From positions 62,001 through 126,000 of the forward strand of contig JAQGHU010000046.1 in assembly GCA_028291515.1 (NCBI GenBank): 64,000 nt of DNA. Reading direction: 5' to 3'. Below the pieces are notes generated by a model that ran no database searches, was not told where the DNA came from, and was given only the letters and a program-made list of their open reading frames with translations. This document shows, in pieces, positions 1 to 9,219 of the stretch. A program made the translations under genes and the position numbers. Every line of letters begins with the position of its first letter. Positions within the stretch are counted from its first letter, which is position 1. Source of the DNA: Schlesneria sp. GTDB lineage: Bacteria; Planctomycetota; Planctomycetia; Planctomycetales; Planctomycetaceae.

Positions 1-381
1 TCAAAGGCTGCCTGTTCGGCCTGTCACGCGATTGGATATCTGGGTGGAACCGTTGGTCCTGACTTGTCGCGGATCGGGCAGATTCGTTCCGAGCGAGATC
101 TTCTGGAGGCACTGTTGTTTCCCAGTGTCAGTTTCGTTCGCAGCTACGAGCCGATTCTAATCGTCACCAAGTCGGGAAAGTCATTCAACGGGTTGATCCG
201 CCGGGAATCACCAGACGAAATCACCTTGGTGACTGGGGCGAAAGAGGAAACGCGGATTTCCCGTGATGACATTGAAGAGATTCGGCCGGGCACCGTGTCG
301 ATCATGCCGGCGGGGTTGGAAACTCAACTCACGAAAGAGCAACTCGCGGATCTCGTTGCGTTTTTGAAGTCGCGTCAATGA
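1..381 (+). CDS. C-terminal end of a PVC-type heme-binding (c-type cytochrome) protein, partial
   Basis: The frame is open from base 1, so the true start is upstream of the window. A Cys-Ser-Ala-Cys-His motif at residues 5-9 of the visible part is a c-type heme attachment site. It is followed by a GPDLS-type turn, a region with beta-rich character and a C-terminal EQLADLVAFLKS helix, which matches the last domain of the large planctomycete heme-binding proteins that begin with propeller domains. These proteins are exported and are thought to work in periplasmic redox chemistry. Only about 126 residues are visible, so the N-terminal domains cannot be checked. Confidence 0.8.
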   Translation, partial: SKAACSACHAIGYLGGTVGPDLSRIGQIRSERDLLEALLFPSVSFVRSYEPILIVTKSGKSFNGLIRRESPDEITLVTGAKEETRISRDDIEEIRPGTVSIMPAGLETQLTKEQLADLVAFLKSRQ

Positions 382-413
382 TCGCAATCAAGTGGGGCCG
401 GAACGTGCTGCAA

Positions 414-674
414 TCACTTAGGGAAGCCGTCGTGTGTCTTGTTCACCACCAGGCCGCGATCGTCAATTTCGACCGTGATCGAACGAGAGTTTGATCCTTG
501 CCAGGTCTTGATCGATTCGTACGAGTGCGGCTTGCGCCCCCCCAGAATTTTTTCGACCTCTTCCAATTTCATTCCCGTCTCGATGCGTTGGAAGTTCGCC
601 ATGTTGATGGGATCTGAGCATCCCGACAACAACAGCAAGCCGAAGGCCGCAACGAGGGGATAGATTCGGTTCAT
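414..674 (-). CDS. Small lipoprotein with SmpA/OmlA (BamE)-like domain
   Basis: 86 residues. A lysine-poor but clearly hydrophobic signal segment ends in a lipobox (LLLSGCS, Cys about residue 19), so the mature protein should be lipid-anchored. The following segment (RIETGMKLEEVEKILGG) is the characteristic helix pair of BamE-like domains. The start lies 5 bp after the stop of the purine nucleoside phosphorylase gene on the same strand, which suggests co-transcription. A longer reading frame exists upstream, but it is antisense-like sequence over the phosphorylase and is not used here. The precise role is unknown. Confidence 0.7.
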   Translation of the reverse strand: MNRIYPLVAAFGLLLLSGCSDPINMANFQRIETGMKLEEVEKILGGRKPHSYESIKTWQGSNSRSITVEIDDRGLVVNKTHDGFPK

Positions 675-679
675 GGGAT

Positions 680-1504
680 TCACGCCAACTGCTCGACCAC
701 TCGTGGAATCAACTTCGCAAGTTTCTGACCACCGATCGCGGCGTTGGCCAGGATCTTTTGAATGTCGACTGATTCCAGGTGGTCTGGCAGGCACAAGTCG
801 GTCACAACGGAAAATCCCAACACCTGCATGCTGCTGTGAACGGCGACCAACACTTCGGGAACAGTGGACATCCCCACGACATCCGCACCGAATGCTTTGA
901 GCATTCGGTATTCGGCGCGAGTTTCCAGGTTGGGGCCGGGAACCGCTACGAAGACACCTTTGGGTAGGTGAATCCCCAACTCCAGCGCTGCGGCGCGGGC
1001 CAGTCCGATCAGTCTGCGACTGTAGGGCACGCACAGATCCGGCCAGCGTGGTCCCAGGCGATCCTCATTCACACCGCGCAGCGGATTGTCGGGCATCAGA
1101 TTGATGTGGTCTTCGATCACGACGATGTCGGCCAGGTCGAGCTGCGGGTTGATTCCCCCGGCCGCATTCGTCACTAGCAACGTATCGGCCCCCAGCGCCT
1201 TCATGACGCGGACAGGAAAAGTGACCTGTTGTAGCGAATAACCTTCGTAGTAATGAAAGCGTCCCTCCATCGCGACGATGGGGACACCACGCAATGTTCC
1301 GCAGACCAGGCGACCCGCGTGCGATGGGGCGGTGGAGATCGGAAAGTGGGGGATCTCGCCGTAAGGGATTGCGGCTTGAATATCGATCTGTTCTGTCAGA
1401 CCGCCCAAGCCCGTCCCCAGGATCATGCCAACTTTGGCCTGTCCCGTCCAAGACTGCTGAATGAACGAGACAGCAGTTTGAATTTGATCGACAAGCCCAT
1501 GCAC
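680..1504 (-). CDS. punA: Purine nucleoside phosphorylase
   Basis: 274 residues with this start. It cleaves purine (deoxy)nucleosides with phosphate to the free base and (deoxy)ribose-1-phosphate, for purine salvage in the cytoplasm. Visible family motifs are the phosphate-binding GTGLGGL near the N-terminus, a GRFHYYEG segment, TNAAGG followed by an EDHIN motif, and the base-binding [13 protein letters not shown] and GMSTVPE segments. A GTG start at 1504 is preferred because AGGAG lies 8 bp upstream and because family members have about 30 residues before the GTGLGG loop. An ATG at 1585 would add 27 residues without a family match. The lipoprotein gene follows directly. Confidence 0.93.
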   Translation of the reverse strand: MHGLVDQIQTAVSFIQQSWTGQAKVGMILGTGLGGLTEQIDIQAAIPYGEIPHFPISTAPSHAGRLVCGTLRGVPIVAMEGRFHYYEGYSLQQVTFPVRVMKALGADTLLVTNAAGGINPQLDLADIVVIEDHINLMPDNPLRGVNEDRLGPRWPDLCVPYSRRLIGLARAAALELGIHLPKGVFVAVPGPNLETRAEYRMLKAFGADVVGMSTVPEVLVAVHSSMQVLGFSVVTDLCLPDHLESVDIQKILANAAIGGQKLAKLIPRVVEQLA

Positions 1505-1646
1505 GATGCCGCTCCTCGTTCCGCGTGCGTCTTCATCAATTAAAAAAGCACCGGCCAACGGTCCGTAGAGACCGACGGCCGGCATTCCAAGCTGTCGTGT
1601 CCACCCGCGGCGCCACAGTCAAGGACGTGACGCCTGGATCAGGCGA

Positions 1647-1958
1647 TTAATAGTCGTCGTCTTCATCGTCTTCTTCTTCGTCATCATCGTCGTCATCGAA
1701 TTCGTCGTCATCTTCGAATTCTTCTTCGTCGTCTTCAAAATCTTCGTCATCGTCGAAGTCATCGAAGTCGTCTTCCAGTTCTTCTTCTTCGAGGTCTTCG
1801 ACTTCCTCTTCTTCGAATTCTTCTTCATCGCCGAATTCATCGCCGCCTGCGGGGCCACCTTCTTCGTCGGCCATGTACGGCGCCACGGCGACATCGGATG
1901 CATCGGTGGGGAACAGGCCGGCCAACGCGTGTTCTTCGTCGAGCACAACTTTGGACAT
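1647..1958 (-). CDS. Protein with extreme acidic Asp/Glu tail
   Basis: About 103 residues. The first 40 look like an ordinary small domain (KVVLDEEHALAGLFP, then PYMADEEGG). The remaining 60 or so are nearly all Asp and Glu with a few Phe and end in Tyr. Such tails occur on RNA-polymerase delta-like and histone-chaperone-like proteins, but no such domain is recognised here. An ATG at 1985 would add nine residues; 1958 is preferred because of an upstream GAGG and a better N-terminus. The GAA/GAT-rich repeat makes the opposite strand and another frame falsely open. Confidence 0.6.
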   Translation of the reverse strand: MSKVVLDEEHALAGLFPTDASDVAVAPYMADEEGGPAGGDEFGDEEEFEEEEVEDLEEEELEDDFDDFDDDEDFEDDEEEFEDDDEFDDDDDDEEEDDEDDDY

Positions 1959-1985
1959 TGGAACAAACCTCAATAACTCGGACAT

Positions 1986-2366
1986 AGGGGGCTAAACGTG
2001 TGAAACGATTTCTGTATTTGGGATCACGTGGTTTTCAGCGGCACTGCTGATGGTCACTGACCAACCACGAGGCTCGCCAACTGGATAGTCGAGACGCGAA
2101 TACTTGTCAAGCGCTCGATTCGAACAGAACTCGAATTCTGCGGGGAACATCGGACAAAACGGGAAGGGGATTCTTGGAAATATCCCCATCTTCTGGAGTT
2201 CTGTGCCGGGTGTTCACGTCAGCTTGCACATTCGGAAAAACCGAATCAATCGTCAAATCGCCGCGCGAGGGCTGCGGTTTCCTGTCTTGTTGAATTGTCT
2301 GTAAACAATATGATCCCGCGAGTCTGCGGGCAGATCTGCACGAATCTTTCCAATCAGGAAAATCCC
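1986..2366. other. Intergenic region between divergent genes
   Basis: About 380 bp without a convincing gene. The frames open here have no initiation signal and no recognisable protein character. It should hold the divergent promoters for the acidic-tail gene (leftward) and the small membrane protein (rightward), but I could not pick confident -35/-10 pairs. Confidence 0.5.
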
Positions 2367-2720
2367 ATGACAGACAGTCATGGAATCGAATTTGAAGGGA
2401 CTCGCTTCTGGGTGATTCATCGCCGCCAGAAATATGGTCCATTTGACTACGAATGGAGTGCCGACTTTCGCGGAGTGGAATTGCTTTACGACGGAGTCAA
2501 ATTTGGCGAATATTGCAGTATTGAGGAACTGTTCGCCGATTTGAAACCTTTTGCCTTACCGATGAGTGTCGTGTCTGTGACATCAATCGTGATGGGCTGC
2601 GTGCTGTTCAGCGTGTTCCACGGGTTCCGTGAAGGAGAGCGCCATGAATTGGTCGCTCATCGCTTGAAAGAACACGGATTCGATCGATTTTGCCCGCAAA
2701 GTTCCGGGCCAAAACACTAA
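2367..2720 (+). CDS. Conserved small protein with one membrane segment
   Basis: 117 residues. The N-terminal part is aromatic- and charge-rich (WVIHRRQKYGPFDYEW) and resembles small planctomycete proteins of unknown function. A hydrophobic stretch at roughly residues 63-85 could cross the membrane, and a basic tail follows. Start 2367 has CAGGAA seven bases upstream; an in-frame ATG at 2295 is less convincing. Function is not recognised. Confidence 0.6.
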   Translation: MTDSHGIEFEGTRFWVIHRRQKYGPFDYEWSADFRGVELLYDGVKFGEYCSIEELFADLKPFALPMSVVSVTSIVMGCVLFSVFHGFREGERHELVAHRLKEHGFDRFCPQSSGPKH

Positions 2721-2806
2721 CGCGGGCCAAATAAAAACCCGGCCGAAATCGAACCATTTGGTCAAATCTCTGCCGGGATTTTGATTTGCTGACGATCGCC
2801 ACATTC

Positions 2807-4972
2807 TTAATGTCTTGGACGTTCCACTTCGTACTTCTTCAGCTTTCGATCCAGTGTGGAACGCTCGATTCCGAGAATATGAGCGGCCTGGGACTTGTTC
2901 CATTTCGTCCACTCGAGCGTTGCCAGAATATGCTCTTGCTCGATGATTTCGACGGAAACGGGTCGGAACGACGTACGAGACTTGTCGTCGGTAATTCGCA
3001 GATCCCCCGCACCCAACGCGGACAACTGGATATCGGAAGGGCCCAGAGTCTCGCCAGAGCACAGGATCACGGCACGTTCGATCGTGTTTTGAAGTTCACG
3101 AACATTTCCGGGCCAGGGATAATTTGCGAGTGCCGTGAGTGCTGCTGGCGACAGGGATTCGACCGGGCGACCGCTTTTCTTGGCGAACTTCACGACAAAG
3201 TGGTTGGCGAGGATCGCGATGTCAGACCGGCGATCGCGCAAAGGCTCGACAAACAACTCCATGACCTGCAACCGGAAGTACAGATCTTTCCGGAATGATC
3301 CATTTTCGACGGAGCGCTCCAGATCGCGATTGGTGGCAGCGACGACTCGAACTTCGACTCGAACTTCGATACCACCGCCGACGCGTTCGAACGGATGGCC
3401 CTCCAGCACTCGTAAAAACTTGGCTTGGATTGCGGGACTCATTTCGCCGACTTCATCCAGGAACAGCGTCCCCTGGTTTGCCTGCTCGAACTTTCCAACT
3501 TTGCGATTAAGTGCTCCTGTAAACGAACCCTTTTCGTGACCGAATAGTTCGCTTTCCAACAGGCTTTCGCTGAGAGCAGCGCAATTCATCGTAATGAAAG
3601 GGCCGTTCTCTTTGCCCGAGTGTTCGTGGATCGCGCGGGCGACCAATTCTTTTCCGACACCGCTTTCGCCACGGATCAATACCGTGGCACCCGTCGGCGC
3701 AACACGCAGGATCTTTTCTCGCAACTTGCGAATCGAATCGCTGTCGCCGACAAGTTCCGTCTCGATTTGGAGCTGGTCTCGCAGCGTTTGATTTTCGTTT
3801 TCCGCTCGGGCCAGGCCGGCCGCCAGACGATGCCGTTCCTGGAGGCTTTCCAGTGCCAAGGCCATTTGGTCAGCCACGGCAAGAGCAAATTCCGAGTCTT
3901 CTGGATCGAGACGATTATCGGGATTTGTCGAATAGAGCTGGATCAAGCCGAACAAGCGGTCATCACGACGGATTGGCGCGCAGATGATACTTTCCGCACG
4001 CATCGCGTTCAGACTGTCGCTCGCCTTGAAGCGGTCGTTGGCGTTGACATCCAGTGCCACGACACCGACTCGCGTTTCGAGCACCACGCCCGAGACGTAA
4101 TCGGAAATACGCTCGAAGGGGCGGGCATCCAGCGACTTATAGGCGGCGAGTTCCAGTTGACTTGGAATTGGCCGCTTAATTGCAGAGTTGGCTGGTAACA
4201 GCAGGACGGCACCAATGTCAGCCGACGTGACATCGAACAGGCCTTCCAGAATGATTTCAGCGAGGGATCGAACATCATTGGCCGCGGCCATCTTCAGCCC
4301 AAGTCGCACCAGACGCTGAGCTTCCTGTCCCGGTCGGTCGCGAGAAGAGATGGCTTCGCTATCACCCATCACGTAGCGTGTGCGACTCGTTCGATGGACG
4401 ATTTCCGGTCGCGATTCCAGATCTTGGCCCACCGTATCTTCGTTCGCCAACACCGGTATTTCGGTGGCGGTGTCGTCTTCGCAATAGTGGCGTGAGTCCT
4501 CGTCGCCCGCTCGCTCCCTTTCAAATGTGAAGGAGAGAAACGTATTGCCGATTTGAAACTGTCTTCCTTCGGTCAGCGCGAAATCGCCGGAAATCGGTTC
4601 GCCGCGGACTCGGGTCCCATTCCGGCTGCCCATGTCACGAAGCTTCCATCGGCCATCATCAAAGAAAATCTCGCAATGATTGCGACTACAGATCTCATCC
4701 GGCACGACGATCTTGTTTGTGGTGGCGCGTCCGATCGTAGCACTTTGTCCTGCGGCAATCGGAATAATCGTACCTTCCATCGGGCCGTTTCGAACGACAA
4801 GATAGGCCGTGTTTTGCTGGGTGGTACGGTCCGATGCGTTCTTCACATTGGTCAAGAGAATTTCCTTCTGGCGAACCTTTGCTTGAGGCGACCGGCTTGA
4901 TCCGGTTGGCTCCTCAATATTGAGACAACTGTCTGATTTCAAGTCATCAGTGAACCGTTGCGGCTTGGGCAA
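2807..4972 (-). CDS. Sigma-54-dependent activator with FHA, GAF, AAA+ and Fis-type HTH domains
   Basis: 721 residues. FHA domain at about 60-150 ([14 protein letters not shown] and GSRNGT phosphothreonine-binding motifs), GAF domain at about 225-378, a short coiled linker, then an AAA+ domain at about 405-650. Walker A is GESGVGKE (435-442), Walker B LFLDEVGE (503-510). The sigma-54 contact loop reads GSFTGA (482-487) instead of the usual GAFTGA. A Fis-type helix-turn-helix ends the protein (about 680-715). It should activate sigma-54 promoters in response to a phosphoprotein and a GAF ligand, so a Ser/Thr kinase is a likely partner. The N-terminal 40 residues are weakly conserved and the true start may be further downstream. 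Confidence 0.92.
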   Translation of the reverse strand: MPKPQRFTDDLKSDSCLNIEEPTGSSRSPQAKVRQKEILLTNVKNASDRTTQQNTAYLVVRNGPMEGTIIPIAAGQSATIGRATTNKIVVPDEICSRNHCEIFFDDGRWKLRDMGSRNGTRVRGEPISGDFALTEGRQFQIGNTFLSFTFERERAGDEDSRHYCEDDTATEIPVLANEDTVGQDLESRPEIVHRTSRTRYVMGDSEAISSRDRPGQEAQRLVRLGLKMAAANDVRSLAEIILEGLFDVTSADIGAVLLLPANSAIKRPIPSQLELAAYKSLDARPFERISDYVSGVVLETRVGVVALDVNANDRFKASDSLNAMRAESIICAPIRRDDRLFGLIQLYSTNPDNRLDPEDSEFALAVADQMALALESLQERHRLAAGLARAENENQTLRDQLQIETELVGDSDSIRKLREKILRVAPTGATVLIRGESGVGKELVARAIHEHSGKENGPFITMNCAALSESLLESELFGHEKGSFTGALNRKVGKFEQANQGTLFLDEVGEMSPAIQAKFLRVLEGHPFERVGGGIEVRVEVRVVAATNRDLERSVENGSFRKDLYFRLQVMELFVEPLRDRRSDIAILANHFVVKFAKKSGRPVESLSPAALTALANYPWPGNVRELQNTIERAVILCSGETLGPSDIQLSALGAGDLRITDDKSRTSFRPVSVEIIEQEHILATLEWTKWNKSQAAHILGIERSTLDRKLKKYEVERPRH

Positions 4973-5399
4973 AAATCATTCCCGGCTCGTCCCAGAAATT
5001 ATCTTAGAGTGTCGACACCACGATGACAACAATTTATTGGCTAATTGCTGGTCGACCTACCATCACTTGCGTTTCGCAAGCCGAAATGCATTGGGTTCAT
5101 CGGATAAAATGAATGTTGGATTGTGGTGCGTTTGTATGTTGATGATGCATAATTATGCTATTCGGCCGATTTCATTCTCCGAATTTAGCCGGCCGATTCT
5201 GTTTTTTCCGCGATTCTGCGACATTGTTTCGTGGTTAGCGGGAGGGTTTTTGATGGCATGAACGTCGAAGACATTCCTTCGGGTCGTGTTTTGCTGTATC
5301 TCAGCGGGGAATTCTATTAATCTGTTTTTTGAATATGAAATTCCGCATCCAGCAATTCATTGCTCACAATCCATAGACCACAGTTGAAAGTGCTGCACA
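4973..5399. other. AT-rich intergenic region
   Basis: About 430 bp that is more AT-rich than its surroundings and lacks a convincing gene. It separates the divergent sigma-54 activator and zinc-ribbon genes and presumably contains both promoters. No clear -24/-12 element, hairpin or repeat was found. Confidence 0.5.
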
Positions 5400-5834
5400 A
5401 TGCCCGCTTGGCCCGGCGGCCCTTGCCCGAAATGCGGCGAGGAAATGCCCGCGAATATGATTCACTGTCGGGAATGCCGGACGCTCTTGAATCCAGAATT
5501 GGAGCGAGACAGTGTTGAAGTCCCTATTTTTATTCCCCTTCAAGAGGTTGATGCGATGGTTGAGATAGCACCGACCGGACTGTTTGTGGGATGCCCACAC
5601 TGCTCGCAAGAGTTGAAAATCAATCGGAAGTACATCGGTCAACGAGTGCAATGCAAGTTCTGCTCGGCTGACTTTCGACTTGATCCAGCTCACCCTTCCG
5701 TCGTCGATGCCGACGTCTATTCGAAATGTACGCACTGCGATCAGGAATTGCGGTTTGCCAAGAAGTACATCGGCGTCCGGGTCGCCTGCCGTTTTTGCGG
5801 CGGAAAGCTGCATATCCTGCCACCCGAGCAATGA
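5400..5834 (+). CDS. Zinc-ribbon protein with three CxxC modules
   Basis: 144 residues. It has three metal-binding modules: CPKCG...CREC near the N-terminus, CPHC...CKFC in the middle and CTHC...CRFC at the C-terminus. The last two are internal duplicates, sharing the QEL-(K/R)-(I/F)-x-(R/K)-KYIG-x-RV pattern. Proteins of this kind are common in planctomycetes and their role is unknown; a nucleic-acid or protein interaction is likely. It is the last host gene before the tRNA and prophage. Confidence 0.75.
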   Translation: MPAWPGGPCPKCGEEMPANMIHCRECRTLLNPELERDSVEVPIFIPLQEVDAMVEIAPTGLFVGCPHCSQELKINRKYIGQRVQCKFCSADFRLDPAHPSVVDADVYSKCTHCDQELRFAKKYIGVRVACRFCGGKLHILPPEQ

Positions 5835-6012
5835 CTCAAGGACGTTCCGGAAGAGAATGTTACTTGACGATGATTTGCAGGGCTGCTATGGTTCGAAACG
5901 ATTCGATTTGTGAGCGAGAATTGTTATAGTTAACAGATCGAATCTGCCGAGAAATACGGCACACCAACTCGATCCGGTTTCCTGAATCAAGATTGAGAAG
6001 GACTGCCACACT

Positions 6013-6087
<75 letters not shown>

Positions 6088-6761
6088 AGCGGAAAGCCCA
6101 CATTTCAACAGGAAATGTGGGTTTTTTCGTTTCTGCGGCACTGTCTGCCGTTCTCCAGATTTTACGCCGTTTTGGCACTTTTTGCCACACATTCTCTGCC
6201 ATTCTCTGCCGAAACCGGTTCTGCGATTTTCCGCAAAATAGAGTTCCGGTCGTAATGGTTCTGCCGGCGACGGACTCAACGCCTCCACTGGAGGAAGTTC
6301 TGCCAAGAAGAGCAGCAATCGCGAAAGCGGAGGGATGAACCAAGATCCCTCCCGAGAGGGTAGATTTCCAAGGCCAAGGCAAAACCAAGAATCGAGTTAT
6401 CCGGTATTTCCGGTTAACTGAAATCCAATCTCCTCCCGAGGATGTCAACTAACTCGGCATCTGGTAGACATTGACCGTCGGGATGCGTACCGGAAAAAGG
6501 GATTCTCCACGCCCAAGGGAAAGCCAAGAGGGAAGGGTGATCCAATTACGCGGGTTTGGCTCGCGGTCTCCTTCCCAGCCGCGCCCCCGTGCGCTCGCTT
6601 TAGCTCGCTCCCCCACGGGCTTCCCATCCTCTCGAATATGGAAAATCGGCTTCATGCCGATTTCTGATTTGAGCGGGGGCCGCTCATCGTGAAGGAGATC
6701 ACTCGGCCCGCATCGTGCGGGCTGCCCAAACCCGCTCCAGAAGGAATTAGGGGTCAAAGGG
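6088..6761. other. Structured, apparently non-coding left end of the prophage
   Basis: About 670 bp without a convincing gene, between attL and the stop of the first leftward gene. It holds several inverted repeats: 6396-6418 (GTTATCCGG then CCGGTTAAC with one mismatch), 6643-6663 (8-bp stem AAATCGGC, 5-base loop), 6671-6685 (GAGCG/CGCTC) and 6706-6722 (7-bp stem GCCCGCA, 3-base loop). These could be integrase or excisionase arm sites, or the terminator of the leftward early operon. A 68-codon frame on the minus strand (6449-6655) is arginine-rich and not convincing. Confidence 0.45.
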
Positions 6762-7178
6762 TCAGAAGAGTTCGCCTTGGGATTTGGTTCTCGTCGCCGG
6801 TGCTGTTTCAGTAACTTCATCTGCTCTGCACGAGGGACAGGTTCCCAGGTAATTCCATGTGAATCCCTTGGGATCTTCTTGAAGATCGTTCCAGCCTTCT
6901 TTGACGGCCTCTGCCAAGCTGTCCGCGGAGTTGTCGCAATGGAAGCACGTAACGGACTGAGCAAGCGTCTCAGACGATTCCTGAGCCATGACGGGCGTGT
7001 CCATGAGCCGCCGCACCTCATGCACGATTTCAGTACGGGCTTCGTCGACGGCCTGCCACAGGACGTGTGCTTCCATCGTCAGTTCTTCCATCTGTCGGAC
7101 GAGCCGGTCAATGTCAGATCTTTCGAGAGTCATGAGAGCAGACGAGATTGCCATTTCACGATCGGTCTTGAGTGGCAT
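6762..7178 (-). CDS. Phage protein with CxxC pairs, unknown function
   Basis: About 138 residues from this start. A helical N-terminal half (SDIDRLVRQMEELTMEAHVLW) is followed by a CFHC ... CPSC pair that should bind zinc. It is the last gene of the leftward early operon. The start is uncertain: 7178 overlaps the upstream gene by 49 bp, while in-frame ATGs at 7157 and 7136 give smaller overlaps. None has a strong ribosome binding site. Confidence 0.6.
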   Translation of the reverse strand: MPLKTDREMAISSALMTLERSDIDRLVRQMEELTMEAHVLWQAVDEARTEIVHEVRRLMDTPVMAQESSETLAQSVTCFHCDNSADSLAEAVKEGWNDLQEDPKGFTWNYLGTCPSCRADEVTETAPATRTKSQGELF

Positions 7179-7477
7179 TCTGGGCGGGTTGATTTCACGA
7201 ACACGCCGCTGGAAACGCACCAACCGGCTTTGGCCGCGTTCTGCATGATGGCACCGAGAGCCCGCGGTTCTTTCGTGGAACACTCCAGAGCGTCGAGGTG
7301 TGACCACACAAGATCGGTCGTGAACTCGACTCGCGTTTCGCAGAGATACCGGACTCTCGCAGTGGCAGCGTTCCACCATTCTTGGTTAGCAGCCTCTTCG
7401 ACCTTTTCGAGAGCGGAGAACAGATCGAGCTGGTCTTGAGGGTTCTGCCGTTGGATGCTTTGCGAGAATGCAGTCAT
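7130..7477 (-). CDS. Conserved phage protein, probably a winged-helix DNA-binding type
   Basis: 115 residues. The C-terminal half has the pattern PRALGAIMQNAAKAGWC...STRPECHSRPIVKWQS. I recognise this from many actinophage and other phage early-region proteins, where it follows a helical N-terminus. The RALG...A...GW segment looks like the recognition part of a winged helix, and the CHSRP...W end may be a strand. No biochemical role is known to me. It overlaps the downstream gene. Confidence 0.65.
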   Translation of the reverse strand: MTAFSQSIQRQNPQDQLDLFSALEKVEEAANQEWWNAATARVRYLCETRVEFTTDLVWSHLDALECSTKEPRALGAIMQNAAKAGWCVSSGVFVKSTRPECHSRPIVKWQSRLLS

Positions 7478-7479
7478 AG

Positions 7480-7824
7480 TCAGCGGAATGCACGGGTATG
7501 TTGATCTGGATACACGACTCGTAGAGAGAGCATGGCGAAGCCGATGGGCAGATCCTTGTGGTCGAAATCGAAGAGGACGTGGTCAATTTCAGCGATCAAG
7601 AAGTTTCCCGTCTCCTTCTTCTTCTGGATTTCCATAAGAACGACGGCATCACCCTTCCGGAAGTCACGATCGTTCCGCCTGAATTCAGCCTTCTTTCGCC
7701 CGCTCCTCACTTCGTAGAAATACTTGCTTTCGATTTTCAAGAAGTGAATGGCGCAGCCTTTATTTCCGAAATCTTTGTCGTGATCTTCGCGCTTGCCAAT
7801 GATGATTGAAGGAAACTTTGCCAT
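7480..7824 (-). CDS. DUF3850 (ASCH/PUA-like) protein
   Basis: 114 residues. The core IHFLKIESKYFYEVRSGRKKAE followed by RNDRDFRKGDAVVLME is the DUF3850 signature, a compact beta-barrel of the ASCH/PUA superfamily that binds RNA or modified bases. Such genes are frequent in phage early regions, and their exact role is unsettled. Start 7824 is the first Met before the domain; the longer frame upstream is out of phase with the neighbouring gene and is rejected. Confidence 0.8.
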   Translation of the reverse strand: MAKFPSIIIGKREDHDKDFGNKGCAIHFLKIESKYFYEVRSGRKKAEFRRNDRDFRKGDAVVLMEIQKKKETGNFLIAEIDHVLFDFDHKDLPIGFAMLSLRVVYPDQHTRAFR

Positions 7825-7829
7825 AGGGT

Positions 7830-8243
7830 TCAGGAAACTGGGTGTAAATGAGACTGGATGATTGCGTCGACGTTCGCGTCCTTGTCCGCTGAAGCCTTGT
7901 CCACGTCCGGCTCGATGAAGCCGAACAAGGAATCGGCTGACAGAAGCCGGATCATCTGCTCTCGACCCTCGAAGAACGTGCGGCCCATTGCGAGGAAATA
8001 GTCGACGCATTCCTCGCGGGATTTTCCCAAGGTCCAAGGAGTCCCCATTCCGCTGTCGGTGGCAGAGAAGTGGCAGGTGATCGCGAAGCGTCCGTCCGGT
8101 AGGGGGGCGATCTGGTATTCGGCTTTGGCGTTTCCGGCAGTCAGACGACGAGGGCCTTCTGTTGAGGCACGTGCGGGATCTCGGATAGTCTCGCACCAGG
8201 CTGTGAATTTGTCCTGCCGTTCTTGGAGTTCGGGGGAGTTCAC
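7830..8243 (-). CDS. Hypothetical phage protein
   Basis: 137 residues with a GTG start that overlaps the stop of the upstream gene by 4 bp (GTGA), a strong sign of translational coupling. Aromatic and charged residues alternate (RFAITCHF, GTPWTLGKSREECVDYFLAMGRTFFEG). This suggests a small alpha/beta fold, but no family is recognised. Confidence 0.65.
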   Translation of the reverse strand: MNSPELQERQDKFTAWCETIRDPARASTEGPRRLTAGNAKAEYQIAPLPDGRFAITCHFSATDSGMGTPWTLGKSREECVDYFLAMGRTFFEGREQMIRLLSADSLFGFIEPDVDKASADKDANVDAIIQSHLHPVS

Positions 8244-8602
8244 TGGTGGCGTTGGGAACTGAAGGATCGCATTTCAGCTTCGATCAGATTGGATTCTTTC
8301 TTGGCGGCATCGAAGTCGTCCTTGCATCGTTCGTGACGAGCGATCGCCGCGAGATACGCACCGTGGGCTTCAATGACGGCGGCTTCCGCTGAACCTACTC
8401 CAGAGTCGAGATCCACGAGGGCTTGAAGGATCGTCTGGTTCTTGGCGTTCTGGTGATTGATCGTGGCCATTGCACGGGCTTTCTCTGCTTCCCGTTTTGC
8501 TCTGTCGAGTGCCGCTCGTTGCGTGGCGACTTCGTTTGCGGCTTGTTCGATCAGGGATGGTGTTTCTGCCAGCGTGCGATGGATATCAGAAAGGTCAGTC
8601 AT
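8240..8602 (-). CDS. Coiled-coil phage protein
   Basis: 120 residues, mostly alpha-helical. Long Ala/Glu/Lys/Arg heptad-like runs cover roughly residues 20-60 and 85-115. Start 8602 overlaps the stop of the upstream gene by 4 bp (ATGA). The function is not recognised; many early phage coiled-coil proteins accompany the recombination genes that lie upstream here. Confidence 0.65.
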   Translation of the reverse strand: MTDLSDIHRTLAETPSLIEQAANEVATQRAALDRAKREAEKARAMATINHQNAKNQTILQALVDLDSGVGSAEAAVIEAHGAYLAAIARHERCKDDFDAAKKESNLIEAEMRSFSSQRHQ

Positions 8603-8970
8603 ACGAGAAGGGAATGAAGAAACGATTTCAGTTCGTCTGATTGTTCGGAGAGGGGTTTGCCGAGGGACCATTTCGGAAACTTGTTGCTCGAATACCATGT
8701 GTCTGTCACATCAGGGGACACAATCAGGAATTCCCCCTGAATACTGACAACGAGTCTCGGCTTCGATTTGGGGCAAGCCCTCAACACGTCTTCGAGGGTG
8801 ATGGGGCGACTAGCTAGATGAGTTTTTACGTATTCTCCACAGCGGGTGCATGTTCTCCGTTCGTCATACCAATAATACGAACACTTCTCGCACTGGGAAT
8901 AAGAAATCTCAGGGACAGCCTTCACAATCGCTCTTACCAGTTCCGCCGTTGCTGTTTCAGATGATGTCAT
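8599..8970 (-). CDS. Zinc-ribbon phage protein
   Basis: 123 residues. An N-terminal zinc ribbon (CEKC at about 27-30 and CTRCG at about 40-44) is followed by a domain containing a long beta-rich stretch (RLVVSIQGEFLIVSPDV). It belongs to the tightly packed leftward operon. The function is not recognised. Confidence 0.6.
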   Translation of the reverse strand: MTSSETATAELVRAIVKAVPEISYSQCEKCSYYWYDERRTCTRCGEYVKTHLASRPITLEDVLRACPKSKPRLVVSIQGEFLIVSPDVTDTWYSSNKFPKWSLGKPLSEQSDELKSFLHSLLV

Positions 8971-8982
8971 GGGTGAGAGGGG

Positions 8983-9219
8983 TTAATCAGGGCAGCATTT
9001 GGGGCAGAACTTGTGGCCTCCAATTTTTGTCCAGTTCATTCCGATCTTTGCACCACATGAACGACACTCGGACAGATCGGGTTTAGGCTCTTGGTAGAAA
9101 ACACCAGTCTCTCCACATCCACCCTTCGAGAACTTCGCACAACCGTAGAACTTTTGGCGGGTGACCTTGTTGGTTTTTTCCTTCATGGGGATGCCGCAGG
9201 AGCAAAGCGGAGTTGTCAT
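8983..9219 (-). CDS. Small protein with topoisomerase-type zinc fingers
   Basis: 78 residues. The first half, CSCGIPM...FYGCAKFSKGGCG, resembles the GRF/topoisomerase C4 zinc finger used to bind single-stranded DNA. The second half has a further CRSCG...CPKCC ribbon. A ssDNA-binding accessory role next to the ERF recombinase would fit. The start overlaps the upstream stop by 4 bp. Confidence 0.65.
   Translation of the reverse strand: MTTPLCSCGIPMKEKTNKVTRQKFYGCAKFSKGGCGETGVFYQEPKPDLSECRSCGAKIGMNWTKIGGHKFCPKCCPD

Noticed and set aside
1619-1966. Lys/Thr/Met-rich frame over the acidic-tail gene
   Set aside because: It is an alternative minus-strand frame of the same repetitive GAA/GAT tract. 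The composition is an artefact of the repeat.
6449-7021. 190-codon minus frame over the left end
   Set aside because: It overlaps the supported gene at 6762 in another frame and ends in arginine-rich sequence.
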